Shown here in pieces: positions 11,501-22,900 of a stretch of 64,000 nucleotides of DNA. Position 1 is the stretch's first letter, and every line of letters starts with the position of its first letter. The notes below the pieces were generated by a model. It worked only from the letters and a program-made list of their open reading frames with translations, had not been told where the DNA came from and ran no database searches. The stretch spans positions 22,363,754-22,427,753 of the forward strand of contig NC_049985.1 in assembly GCF_000003815.2 (NCBI RefSeq), written 5' to 3'. This DNA comes from Branchiostoma floridae (Eukaryota > Chordata > Leptocardii > Amphioxiformes > Branchiostomatidae). Both the position numbers and the translations under genes were made by a program.

Positions 11501-12836
11501 AATCTCTTATGAAGAAAAATGTAAAAGACCCTAACCCACATGTCAAGAAGAATAGAGGTGACCCTGTGAGATTGGCCCAAAATGCAAGCAGCATTACCTA
11601 TAGCAAAGCCACATTGCACCACCACTTGCTACTAGGAAAACTGTCATACTTCACCTCATTGGATTTGGAAGATGACTGCATTACCTTATTTTCTCTCCTC
11701 TGTAGTTGCGGGATTTCCTGGCAGTGTATAACCGGCTCACAGAACACTGCTTCAGCAGATGTGTGTCCAACATGAACTACAGGTACCTCACAAGGGAAGA
11801 GGTGAGATGAGAAGAAAACCTTGTCTATATAAAGAGTGTATATGGCATTTCTATACAAATTTTATAGCGCTTACCTATAAGCTTAAAATCAGTCCTCTCA
11901 CTCTTCTCGAGTCAAAATGACCCGAAGCTTAGGTGACATAACCTGAACAAAAGTTTTTACACTAAACCGGTTCAGAGTTTTTATTACGATTCGGGGCCGA
12001 TTTGACTGTCTCTGAGAAAAGCACTAGCTCTTCTCAAAACATCGTTTTTTGGACAATTCAATGTTTCCGATAGCAAAAGCAATTTGGATTCTATGGCAGT
12101 GTGTTCAGTTCAATTCCTTTCTTTATTATCATTTGACATGAGGGCTTGATTGGGCCATTTTTTCCCCAACAAAGTCAAGTTTATATAGAAGGGTGGGACT
12201 TCAAGTTCAAGGATAATACTATCAAAGAAAGTGTAAAACCATTCGTCGCTTTAAGCCAGATCATATTACAAACTAGTATGTACGTGAGTCTGAAATGTAG
12301 ATGTTTTGTAGTTCTGTGTTTTCTTGTTCCATTTTCAAAGAACATATTAATTGTGTTCTCAAGGTCTCTTTTCGAAGAACTTAGCAATCAAATGTTTTCT
12401 CTTTTCTAAACAGGAAGTGTGCCTGGATGGTTGCTCTGGGAAGTTGATCAATGCCAACCACAGAATCATACAGAAATTTGCCGAGATCGGACCTTACGCT
12501 AAACTCCAGCAGGAACAGGAGAGGGCAGCTGCACAGGCTGCAGCCGAAGCAGCTGCACAAGCAGGTGCAGCAGGTGCACAGGACATTCCTACACCAGCAG
12601 GTGTTCCGGGTCTTCCACAGGCAATGCCAGGTGTTGATTCACAGCTGCAAACAGGTGCGGCACCTGTCCCAGACTCAGGTGTGACAGCAACACAGGTGCT
12701 AGGTGCAATGGCAGGACAACCTGCAGCTGTTCCACCTGTGCCAGGTGCTGTTGCAGCTGCATCAATAGAGATACCTGGAAGTGCTGGACCACAGGGACTT
12801 GCTACAAATGTGACACAGCAACAAAGTACAACATAG
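8565..12836 (+). CDS. TIMM10B: Mitochondrial import inner membrane translocase subunit Tim10B-like (small Tim)
   Basis: Three coding exons, 8565-8600, 11706-11801 and 12414-12836, join in phase 0 with GT/AG introns to give 184 residues. The N-terminal part carries [20 protein letters not shown] and the twin CX3C motifs of small Tim chaperones (C27/C31 and C47/C51, 15 residues apart). Known family members form disulfide-clamped helical hairpins in the intermembrane space and pass hydrophobic carrier proteins to the TIM22 complex. LRDFL, NR.TE and GKLI..NHR are the features I recognise from TIMM10B rather than TIMM9 or TIMM10. The C-terminal 90 residues are an Ala/Gln/Pro-rich, low-complexity tail longer than in mammals. 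Intron 1 (3.1 kb) contains a 611-bp transposon and a perfect hairpin. The ATG at 8565 is chosen because it leads directly into the conserved second exon. Confidence 0.92.
9375..9985. mobile_element. Non-autonomous element with CGCGTTAAAA subterminal repeats and 9-bp flanking duplication
   Basis: The flanks CTAGCAAAG at 9366-9374 and 9986-9994 are identical, consistent with an 8-9 bp target duplication. The ends GGGAACGGGTTTTCTGCGCG and the complement of the right end, GGGTTGGGGTTTTGTGCGCG, are inverted repeats. Several TGCGCGTTAAAA units sit just inside each end. The duplication length suggests a hAT-like element. There is no transposase ORF; the element lies in intron 1 of the TIMM10B-like gene. 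Confidence 0.82.
11213..11255. repeat. Perfect 20-bp inverted repeat with 3-nt loop
   Basis: Arms GTTGCATTACCACTTGTGCC and its exact complement are separated by CAT. The hairpin lies in intron 1 of the TIMM10B-like gene, 450 bases before exon 2. Confidence 0.9.
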
Positions 12837-12930
12837 TTAAAGCATCATTGCTAAATTTTAGGCGTTAAAATTATATTCAATGAAATCAACTGTTAGAATT
12901 GAAATCTGTTGTTGTCAGTGATTCCAGAAC

Positions 12931-13142
12931 TACTGTAATTCACTTTATCTTCTCGGTACCAAATTTTCACGGTCTGACAAAATTGAACTTGTTCTTGGAA
13001 CTAAATGTTCACTGTCGAGGCAAGTGCGCATGAAAAAAGTCTGTGAATTATTTTTTATCGGTAATGATAAGTTCACGTTACAGTCGTCAGAGTGAAAACC
13101 GTGAACATAACATTACAGTGAAAAAATCAGGAATTACAGTAA
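12931..13142. mobile_element. MITE with TACTGTAATT ends in the TIMM10B-like 3' UTR
   Basis: The inverted ends are TACTGTAATTC and GAATTACAGTAA. The interior has paired motifs such as GTTCACTGTCGAGG and GTTCACGTTACAG. It falls between the stop codon and the AATAAA at 13346, so it is probably transcribed in the 3' UTR. It resembles the element at 54425-54636. Confidence 0.6.
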
Positions 13143-13345
13143 CTGGAATAAAAGCAATGTTAATTTGTGCTTTTCACTGTTCAGTCTATATAAATCTCTC
13201 TGATGTTTAGTGTATCACCATCAATATTTGTACAGTGTGCTCTACTGTACTGTATAGATAGCATTTTGTAAGTTCAATTGGCAATATAAAGTCTATGGTA
13301 TGTTTGGTGTGATACACCGGTGTGTAGCCATATACATTCCTGTTC

Positions 13346-13351
13346 AATAAA
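13346..13351 (+). promoter_or_regulatory. Candidate polyadenylation signal of TIMM10B-like gene
   Basis: An AATAAA hexamer about 510 bases after the TIMM10B-like stop codon. Confidence 0.5.
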
Positions 13352-14664
13352 TTGCTACCATCTATCAGTATAGATCATGGAGTTACTTGTGATTGTCAGT
13401 CCCATCAGGAGCATGCAAAAGGATTTTGAATGTTTTTTGATTTACAGATGTTGTCCTGAAATCTGCATCATGCTTGTAGTGATCTGGTATGCTGCATGCT
13501 GTGGTCTAGGCGATAGTAATCCCCCCTCTGGACCCCAAAGAACTCCCTCTCTGGGCAATCTCCAGAGTTTAGGATGCCTTCATAGTATCATACACACAGT
13601 TTATTTGTTGAGATTTACCACATTAGTGGAAGGATTGACATAACAGGTGACTACCACTTTCTCAAGATATCAACCTGGGGACCAGACTCTGAGGTTTGAT
13701 CCACTCACACTGCTGGCAAGGACCACTCACTCTTTTCTATAAGTGTGGTGGGATGTTTTTTAACATGCTCGAAGTGTGTCTGTCCCAAAATGCAGGACCT
13801 CCATTCCCATCTAAGAGGAGGTCCCTATTCAAAACTAGGTGCACATTTTCACCTGAGTCGAGTGAAGAAAGAGGTGTTAAGTCCTTTTCACAGGGGCACA
13901 ACATTGGAGTCTGCCAAGGATTTGAACCCAGACTTATCTTAGTCCCGTTCGGCCTATCCTGAAGATGTCTTTGACTGTCATGGAATGTTCCAGTCCTTCT
14001 TTCATATGTTTAAGGATAGCTGCATATTGAAGGAACCCAAGAATTGAAATGACAGTTAACATCGTTCTTAATTGTGTTCAGCATAAAACCAAGGATAGTA
14101 GTACTATAGTTGGCTACATTTATTTGCTTGAAGAAAAGATGATTAAAAGAATTCTAAGTAGAATTTAGGAGATTCAAATTGCAGAGTTTTAGATTGCATG
14201 ACCAAAGATGTTTATTTGATACAGATACCAACAGAAGGGCATAAAAGATCCCCCAGAGTAGGTTTATTTGCTGTGCACAAAGTACGCACCTGGTGATCTC
14301 GAGAAACATTTACAGTAGCCCAGAGAAACAGCGTCACCTAGCGATTTTAAAGCAAACTGCAGCAGTTTGCGTGACTTTTCGGGTACAGATCTCTGCTGTG
14401 CAGGAAATAGCATTACCAGTCAACACTAGAGAGGCTTTTAACACAGATTATAAGATTAATTAAAAGCTCAAGACCCTTTGAGGGGGCTTATTGTCCCTGC
14501 AGCTGTGTCTTGAGACTTTGAATACACACTCACGTTAAAACAGTCTCTGTGGCTATTTATAGGAAGGTCAATGACCTGATACGCTGAACACCTGTTCATG
14601 CTTCATAGCAACCAGGGAGTTTGCCTCATTCTGAGTTATCAATAGCTCGTCTAGAAGTAGGCAT
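13352..14664. other. Spacer with degenerate repeats
   Basis: No gene was recognised. About 13680-13960 resembles a dispersed repeat (TTTGATCCACTCACAC..., followed by CACTCTTTTCTATAAGTGTG) that recurs at about 36245-36305. Confidence 0.4.
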
Positions 14665-15330
14665 ATTCAATCAATGTATGAATGCATGAAGACTTTTATT
14701 ACTCTGTGACTGGAAGGTAACCTCCATCGACAGAGTCTTTTGAATGGTTTATGCGTTGAGTGTTGGCACCTAACGTTATATCTCAATGTTCCGTTTGCCG
14801 TATTCGTATCGGAGGTTTGGCACGTCGCCTGTACTCCGTTGTGAAATGATGCACGTTCCTTTCCTTTCGCCGTATTTGTTGTTATAACCGATGTAATAAT
14901 TTCAGAAATCACCCCTATATTTTCGGCATTGTGGAACGGGCAATGTTGTTTCGGTGTTGGATAATCAGTTTATCCCCCAAGCAGAAGGGGGTAGGTTATT
15001 TGTCCCCGTAGTGGTATCCTTAAACAGATGTCTAACCCGAAGTACAGGTCAAAGACGAAACATTGATGTTAGATCTACATATAGTCTAGCATATAAATTC
15101 GACTTTTCTTTGTAACGGTGAAAATGTAGGACTGTACGTACATGTATGGCTTTAGCTATAACCGGCTTGTCAAAACGCATGAACGAGGAATATATTTTTT
15201 CAATGCTTCTTATATGTCTAAAGTGAGGGCATCTTCTCTCACCATAGCTGATAGGATATTTGAAGTTCACTTCGTTTTGTTTGGAGTACAAAATTGAACT
15301 TCTTTGCTCTTGAGGAGTTTGGTTATGATA
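14665..15330 (-). mobile_element. Non-LTR retrotransposon 3' fragment
   Basis: On the minus strand a short frame (15291-15049) reads PHFRHIRSIEKIYSSFMRFDKPVIAKAI. This closely matches the end of another LINE fragment at 28384-28692. Downstream on the same strand is AATAAAAGTCTTCATGCATT, a typical tail. Only the C-terminal end and 3' UTR survive. Confidence 0.7.
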
Positions 15331-15963
15331 GATTTAATTCGCACATTTTGGCAACTGATTCCTAATTTAGCGATGGTACTAGAAATTCAGTGTCTTATAT
15401 TACATTTGTAATTTTCAACTATGGTTTTTCATTGCAGGTAGAAATAAGAAGTAGTTTGTACGTTCGGAGTTTCTTTTTTTCGCCTTTTTCCAATGATATC
15501 CATTTTTTTTCGCCTTTTTCCAATGATTTCCATTTTCTGCTCTACAGGGGCCTGTCACGTTCTGAAAAAGCGGGACAATAATTACAAACACAGCTCAGGG
15601 CTTATAAGAACTTCAAGAAGTGGATCATTATATTAATTACACGGATAAAGAGGGTTAATTAGTGAGCAAAGCGCGGCTTTCATCAAAGGGGGTTGTGCAA
15701 TAGTTGAACCACCGCAAAAGCAACGTTTGTAAACTAATGCAACAGTACTTGTGGAAGTGGCTACAGCATGCAAACATAGCCTTATACAACTGTCTCCCTG
15801 GTTTAAGCTCTAATGTTGTCGTTTGGTGATCGTGTCGTTTGTCGACAAACAACGCTTTGTTTTCTATGTGCTACCGTATTCTAATAGGTTAAAATTTCTT
15901 TAACATTATAGCCTCCACTTTGCTTTCCTGGTGATTATGGATACCATAATTCGGCAAATATAA

Positions 15964-16193
15964 GGTGGACTCTCACTGCACTTGGGGCACCGGTGCGGCA
16001 CTGCGGGGTACGTTCACTGCGGTACTCTTTTGTTATTTCGGGCGATTTTTTGTATAATTTAGATATTGCGCATTACGTAAAAGTATGACTTAGAAGACAA
16101 CAAAATACCCAAAACGAAAGTTCTCTGAAATTCGTCGAGTCATCTACAAACCCCGCAGTGCCGCGCCGGTGCCCCAAGTGCAGTGAGAGTCCG
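15964..16193. mobile_element. MITE with GGTGGACTCTCACTGCACTT ends
   Basis: The terminal inverted repeat is long: GGACTCTCACTGCACTTGGG at the left and its near-exact complement ending at about 16193. It also includes the CGGTGC...CCCCGCAGTG blocks. The interior contains GACTTAGAAGACAACAAAAT, a core shared with other MITEs in this window. Related copies are at 22288-22532 and 24821-25774. Confidence 0.85.
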
Positions 16194-16986
16194 TGGATTT
16201 CGAAAAGGATAAAATTTTCCCCTTGGCGTGGCCATGGACAAACTCCTAAATCATCCTCTCCCTATAACCAGCCTAGCTAGCCCGGTAGAGGTTACCAACA
16301 TAAACCGCACAAATGATGAATGCCACAACGTATAACCAGGTTCGCCACCCTAGGCCTTGAACATCCATAAACACCAAGTTATTGTAAACAACCTAAGACC
16401 CTCTCATACAAAGCAAGCGATCCGTGTAACCGTTCATACACCACGCCCCGTGCAATGCGTAAATCCAATCCTGACACAGAAAGCCACAGAGAACAGTTAT
16501 ACAATAATTCACGGTGTAATGTTCTTGCTCCGCTCCACAACATTGAAGCACCTTTGTTCATAACTGGACGTGCGAGGGGTTGGTAGTGAATACAGCGGTT
16601 TACGCTTACCGCCACAGGTATACAGTATCCGATTTACATGTGGTCATGCGAGACGGGTAACACTATCCAGTGTTACACCGGTGTGTGAGTGACACACTCA
16701 TAGCGACCCCAGAGCTGATATATTGCTTGACCGAACCAGATAAGGGTAACCGTACGGGACAGGTGGCGCATTTTTGCCCGGGGGTATCTCTTCTTTTGTT
16801 AGCAGTGTCTTCCCCGCTGAGAATTCTCCGACAGGTATACGTGATAAGAAGGGTGTAGACGCACAGGTAAACCGGTGTGTGACAGGTATCAATGTTGGTG
16901 AGGCTGTACTGTAGTCAGGACTGGAGTTAAGTAAACAATACTTGAAACGACTTAACGACATGGCCGTGTGAACTGTAGTTGTCTGT
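16194..16986. other. Presumed promoter and 5' UTR of the CNBD2-like gene
   Basis: No coding exon or clear TATA box was seen. An in-frame TGA at 16969-16971 closes the reading frame just before the chosen ATG at 16987. Confidence 0.4.
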
Positions 16987-19900
16987 ATGGCGGAGGAGAA
17001 GGAGAGTCCCCCGGGTGAGACCAGCAACGGGCTGGACTCGAGCGGAGACGTCGCAGGTGAGAGCCCTGAAACAGGCGGGGAGACGAGCACAGGCGACCGG
17101 CAAACTGTTGACGAACTCCCGGTGGGAGACGCGAACGGAGCCGATGAAGCCACCACAACACCATCGCCTGTCCAGGCCACAACTACCAATGACAGAGGTA
17201 TAAGCCCTCCTTCATTCACTGTAACAGACGACATAAACGGTTTAGTCGACACCGGTGTGGGGGACGATGAGTTACCGGTAGGAAATGGCGAGTTCCCCGA
17301 AGTCAGCCAGGGGCTGTCCCGAAAGGTGTCGTCGGCAGGATCGGACTCCTCATCGGGGTCGTCTTCGGGGTCGTCTCGGCCCGAGTCCCGTGTAGACTTG
17401 AGCCACCTATGGGTACCGGATCCTAATGAAAGGCATGGGAGCTCCAACGGGAGAAACTTAACTGGTCGGGACGATAAAAAGAGAATGGAGGCTCGGAAGA
17501 AACTCTTGTCGATTAGACAGCCACAAGAAGAAGACACCATGGACTCTATAAGGAAGAGACTTGTAGAAGTAAACGGAATGGTCAGCGGTCGTGGCTTCGT
17601 CTTACACACCTTAGACAAGATGGGAGACTCCAAGAGAGCCCTAGTACACGTGAGTACCCCTTTTCATTTGTACTTAACGTTTATAAGACTTTGTACACTT
17701 TGTAGATTTGGAAGTTTATTTTGTAATACAGTGTTCAGTATATAGTGATATACTGAATTATTTTACCAGTGCCCTTGTACAAGGTGTATTCTACATTTAG
17801 TCTTTCACGTAATAGTATAACTAGTGCATCAAGAACAACATGCAAATGACAATAATTCATTATAAGATATCAAAAGCATAAACATCAATATCGCGGGCTC
17901 GTGTGTAACGCATCGTATGAAAATATTCATCAAAAGATCAAATACATGTATTAATCTCCAAGCAGATATTATGGTGACAAAACCATTACTGTCAATGGTT
18001 CGAGGACACAGTCTTGTGCGATAGTAACGATTTTGTCACCGTAACATCTGCTTGAAGATTAATTGCATGTTGTAGTCATTGTCTGTACATTAACCTAAAT
18101 AGCAGTAGGCCTCCATTGTGTGTTTTGAATTACGTTATATCGTCAGCACATCCAACGTGTTACTTGCGAACTTTCCGAAGTGCTATTCAAAGTATTTTTC
18201 GTAGCCTCAACCAGGCTCCACAGGTCGCTGGAATAATAGTAGAAAGTGGTCAAATAAGACAGAAAACACACCAGAGCAGTTAGATGGCCGAAGAGTACAG
18301 TTTGCGACCTAAGTTTGTTTTCTGTCTTATTTGTCCAATTTCAACTATTTTTCAAGTGAGCTGTGGCGCCTGGTAGAGGCTACATTTTCCGTACGATGTA
18401 GCAATGGAACATGTTCTCGTCACCCCCATTAATGCTAGTTCACCTTTATCCGTGGAGTAACCCATATCCGTCGTATTGAGAAACAGGGCCTTTAGGCAAA
18501 TTATCAGGACGAACGGTGGTTTTAATTTGCAATGTTTTCGCAATATTATCAGTTTGAAACCACTGTCCATTGACTTGATATCCCCGAATACTCTTTTTTC
18601 AAAAACAACGAATATAGGTTACCCCACGCATAAAGGTGAATTAGCTATAGCATCATGAACCGTGAATCCATAGCGCCACTTGTTGTGGTAGAAATTAATT
18701 CTATTCTACTTCCATTTAGACAAAACTCGTCAAGTAGGGCGTTTCTTTCTTTGTCCGTTTGACAAGGTTCACGCCTCCTTGTATCTTATCACTCATCACT
18801 GGTCATTGATAACATCTTCACGTGTGCTTGTGTTCTTTTTCAATAAAGCAGACGGACTTATTGAATTATTTGTTTACACCATCACAGTTGAAAAACACAG
18901 TTGAAAAAAAAAAACAAGCTCACACTGGCTCAAAATTAGATCCGTTCTAATGTTGGTGAAAACGAGCACAAAATGAATAGAACTGACTTCGGTGTTGCGT
19001 CATACAATACTACTATCAACGTTAACGTTAACGTTAACGTTAGCATAATGTAAGACTGTGTTTTTCATTTGCTTTATGACAATGACAATGTGGCATCGAA
19101 CTCGAGTTAGTAACATATTTTAAATGTGCCACATACAAAGGATAGACGGAAGGTATATTTAAAGGTAGTACCGTAGCCTTTTTAGGGCCGTAGGGACAGT
19201 ACACTACCAAAAATAATTTTTGCTTGTTTTGCTTACCTCATGGACAATTCTTATATGAAGAAAAATATTCTTGCAAGAAGAAAATGTAGAATAAAATTCT
19301 AAGCAAAACAAGCAAAACAAGAATCTACCAAAAAATCTTAATTCTCAATTTTCTTATTCTTCTTTGGTGAAGAAAATTTTTCTTACACCTAAGAATTTTC
19401 TGGAACTTTAAGCAAAGTCTTCTTGTTTTTTCTTATGATGCAAGAAAAAAAATTCTAGAAATGCTTCCTTTTTTTATAACTCTTAAGAAATATAAGAATT
19501 TTTGCTCTTGATGTAAGAAAAGTATTCTTGGTGTAAGAATATTAATCTCAAAAATGTCTCAAAAATTCAAGCAAAAGTTTGCTTGCCCCATGGACAAGCA
19601 CGTTTTTCTAAGATTTCTTGGGGACAGAAAAATTTTCTTTCTGGAAGATTTCTGTGAGGAAGAAAAACAAGATACACAAAAAAAATTATTTTTGGTAGTG
19701 TACTAGTAGGTTGTTATAAATTATCCACTGTGTCTAGGGTACAGTATTGGCAGGCAGAGCCCATTACTCTCCTTCCACAGCCGTTTTACTTATCCCCAAC
19801 TGAAGTCAAGTACTAATTTGTACAATTGATAGAGTGCTTCGGTTCTGTCTTGCCGATATCTGTTTTCTTTGTCTCCGTTGGTAACAAAACTACCCGTGTG

Positions 19901-22900
19901 TAGATATATATTGTTACCTTTGAGCAAACATAGCGGTCACAATTTTGTATCTATTCCCGAAATGGTTTAACGGTTCACGTCAAAGTGATATATTAGAATG
20001 AAACCCTAACCCACCATGCAGGAATGAACCCTACGTTCGTTACCGGTTACCCGGTGACTGAAATAACATATCCATTTTGTGTACGTTGTTCAGCATAAAT
20101 ATTTTTCAGGCCAAGCAGGACTCCTGTATTCAATGCCAATGCCTTTTCTCTTTTTAGAGGTTACACAGTTCGACCGTCTTTTGTTCGTTAGATGACTCAC
20201 TTCTGGCCCTGTCAAACATTATATACAGTGCCGTAAAGCTGAGGGCACAACCCGCCGTACGTGCAATTTGTCCGTACGTTTTTGGGGAGGCCACGTCCGC
20301 CACGTATTTCTGAAAACGTTCAGGCTGTACTTATTGATCGCCCCTCGTACACAAACAAAGCTTCTCATTGGTTATCTAATTCTTTCAAACACAGAAGATG
20401 GTGTTTCCGTTAATTAACTGTCTTTGAAATCAGAAGATACCGGTGGAACGCCGAAGCAGTATCACTGTTACAAGTTATTTGTTGATTAGCAGAGATATCT
20501 AGAGCGTGTACATGACAGCAATTTAGTACTCAAAGGCTTTAAGTACAATAAGCGGTATCTTAAGTTTTGTAATTTCGAACTACTCGTTTGATGAATGTAG
20601 ACTTAAGAAAACCAACAAAACATACATATTTATACAAAGGTTGCGTTCATACACCTACCGTTCATACAGTACACTTATAGAGATACTTATGTCACTCTTA
20701 AAAAACTTTCTTTAATATCAACTATATCTTATACATAAGAAATAAGCATAAGACAAGGGCCTTGCATTGCGCTGAACAAGAGAGATTATAATTGACTACC
20801 CTCTGTTGCTTTTTGTTGTTGCATTTTTTTGTTAAGTTGCTTCTTGAATTCTTGAGTGTATCATCTGATAAAGTTGAACTTTTTCTTACAGAAACTAGAA
20901 GAACTTCATCCGAGAGATTTCAAGAAAATGTACACAAGTCACTTGAAGGTACGTTGATATAAGTTTACCACTGGAATCTGATTCACGTGAAGGTTAAAAT
21001 CAATAGTTGTATATATATCTACCTCAGTACATAACCTTTACTTCTGTTTGCTTGACTGGAGATGTGTATCTCAACGTAATGTTTATTATCGGGTTCATGT
21101 GCATATACAGGGGGTTAGATACACGTCCGAAGCAGTACATGTACCTGAACTATTAGAAAAAGTAGATTGTGGTCTTTAAAGGTCATTCATTCCATGATAA
21201 CAGAAACATGCAATAAACAGTTATCGGAATATATGTGTAGACTGCAGAGAACCTATGTTTTCAAGAGAATATAAAGAAAAATCACCCCCAAAATCTTTTC
21301 TGTAGCAAAATAGCTAAAAAACGCTACACATCTGAGTGTAAGTCTATTCAAGTACAGTACCAATACATTGAAGTACCGCTATTTTGGACCTGTACCTAAA
21401 TTACCTTGGTGGCGCTACATATCTCTAGATCTGACGGCCGTAACAGATCCCACTTTCTGACACCACAATGTAAGACTATCTTTTCTACCAGGTAGTACAA
21501 AACGCTGTTGTTTGCTTTGAGACGCACGTTGGCTCGATGACTGAAAAACTAGGCAGTCTAACGTTACGTAGACTTTTTGTACTCGCCTGGTACAAACTAT
21601 TAAGTGCTCTTACAAGCCTTAAAGTGGTACTATCTGTTTACCGAAACACAGTCGTAAAGTCGAGACTAAAGTAGTGGCTTGAAGTGTGGGGATTTTGTTT
21701 GGCTATTTTTCTCATACAATCTATTGTTATTTTATGATTTTGCGTCTTTTCAAAACTTTGTCAAGTACAGCAACGTTTTACGTTTTGCTGGGTGTATAGA
21801 AGGTGGTTGTGTTTCCATAACAACGGTTTTGTTGTTGTAGTGTTTTGTTTTATGTACAAACACGACCTACATTCTCAGGTGATGATCCCGGCGGATGGAT
21901 TACATGGCTAGTCACTGTCTTATCACAACACATATCTGTATGTTGCTTTGAATCAAACCGCCAGGCAAAACTATCTGTTGGCTATGTGCGTTATCTAATC
22001 CTGTCTACCTGTCTATTGCGACAAAGACTGCACCCACTATCTGGTCCAAATTCCCGTCCAATGCCCCCCTTTCCACTAAACGGCGGTCTCTGATACCCCC
22101 CTCTCACATCCTACGAGGTCAGTGACCTTGCCACGAGTTCACTACAATTAAATCGCTCAACGATTTTCATAAATTCAAAACGAATTGTTTTATGCTTTGT
22201 GTGTTTTGTTGTCTTTTCAGTGCATCTTTTTAGTACATTTGACATTTGCATGATATTCCAAATATGGCATCAAGGGTCCAATCTAAAGGTGAACTCTCAC
22301 TGCACTTGCGTCACGCTTGCGTCATTGTGGGATTCGAAAGATTCTCAACGAATTTCAGAGATAAAGAACGAATTTTCTTACTTTTTGTGTATTTTGTCGT
22401 CTTCTAAGTTATACTTTTACGTATTACGCAATATCTAAACTATAAAAAATCGGAGAAAAAAACAAAACAGTGACGCAGTGAACGAACCCCGCATTGACGC
22501 AAGCTTGACGCAAGTGCAGTAAGAGTGCAACTTTAGCGCCCATACAGCGACCAAACTTGGATCTCTCGATTTCATCATCATAATTTGGGATGTATATGAT
22601 GCAAGATGTAAAGACATGATTTAAAAGACAAGAAAACACACACAACGTAAAAAAAAAAAAAACCGTTAATCAAGTTTACTTGATCATTATAGCTGGTCCG
22701 AAATCATCTTTATGTTGTCTTTCTTAGGTATATTTCCGATAAATATATTCCATTGTCTGTAGCTCGCACTTCTTATAATTATCGTCTTCCACTCCATCTA
22801 ACCCCAATTCTTATCGCTAAACAGGTTCCATAGTTCTTGTGCATTGTGGTTAAGTAACACTTTGTTTTCATCGTTCCTTTGTGTGCAGGGTCTGGCGAGG

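Noticed and set aside
16698-17633. 311-codon minus-strand frame opposite the first CNBD2-like exon
   Set aside because: It is the mirror of a GC-rich Ser/Gly/acidic coding exon, has no domain, and the plus-strand exon has a proper donor and a start after an in-frame stop.
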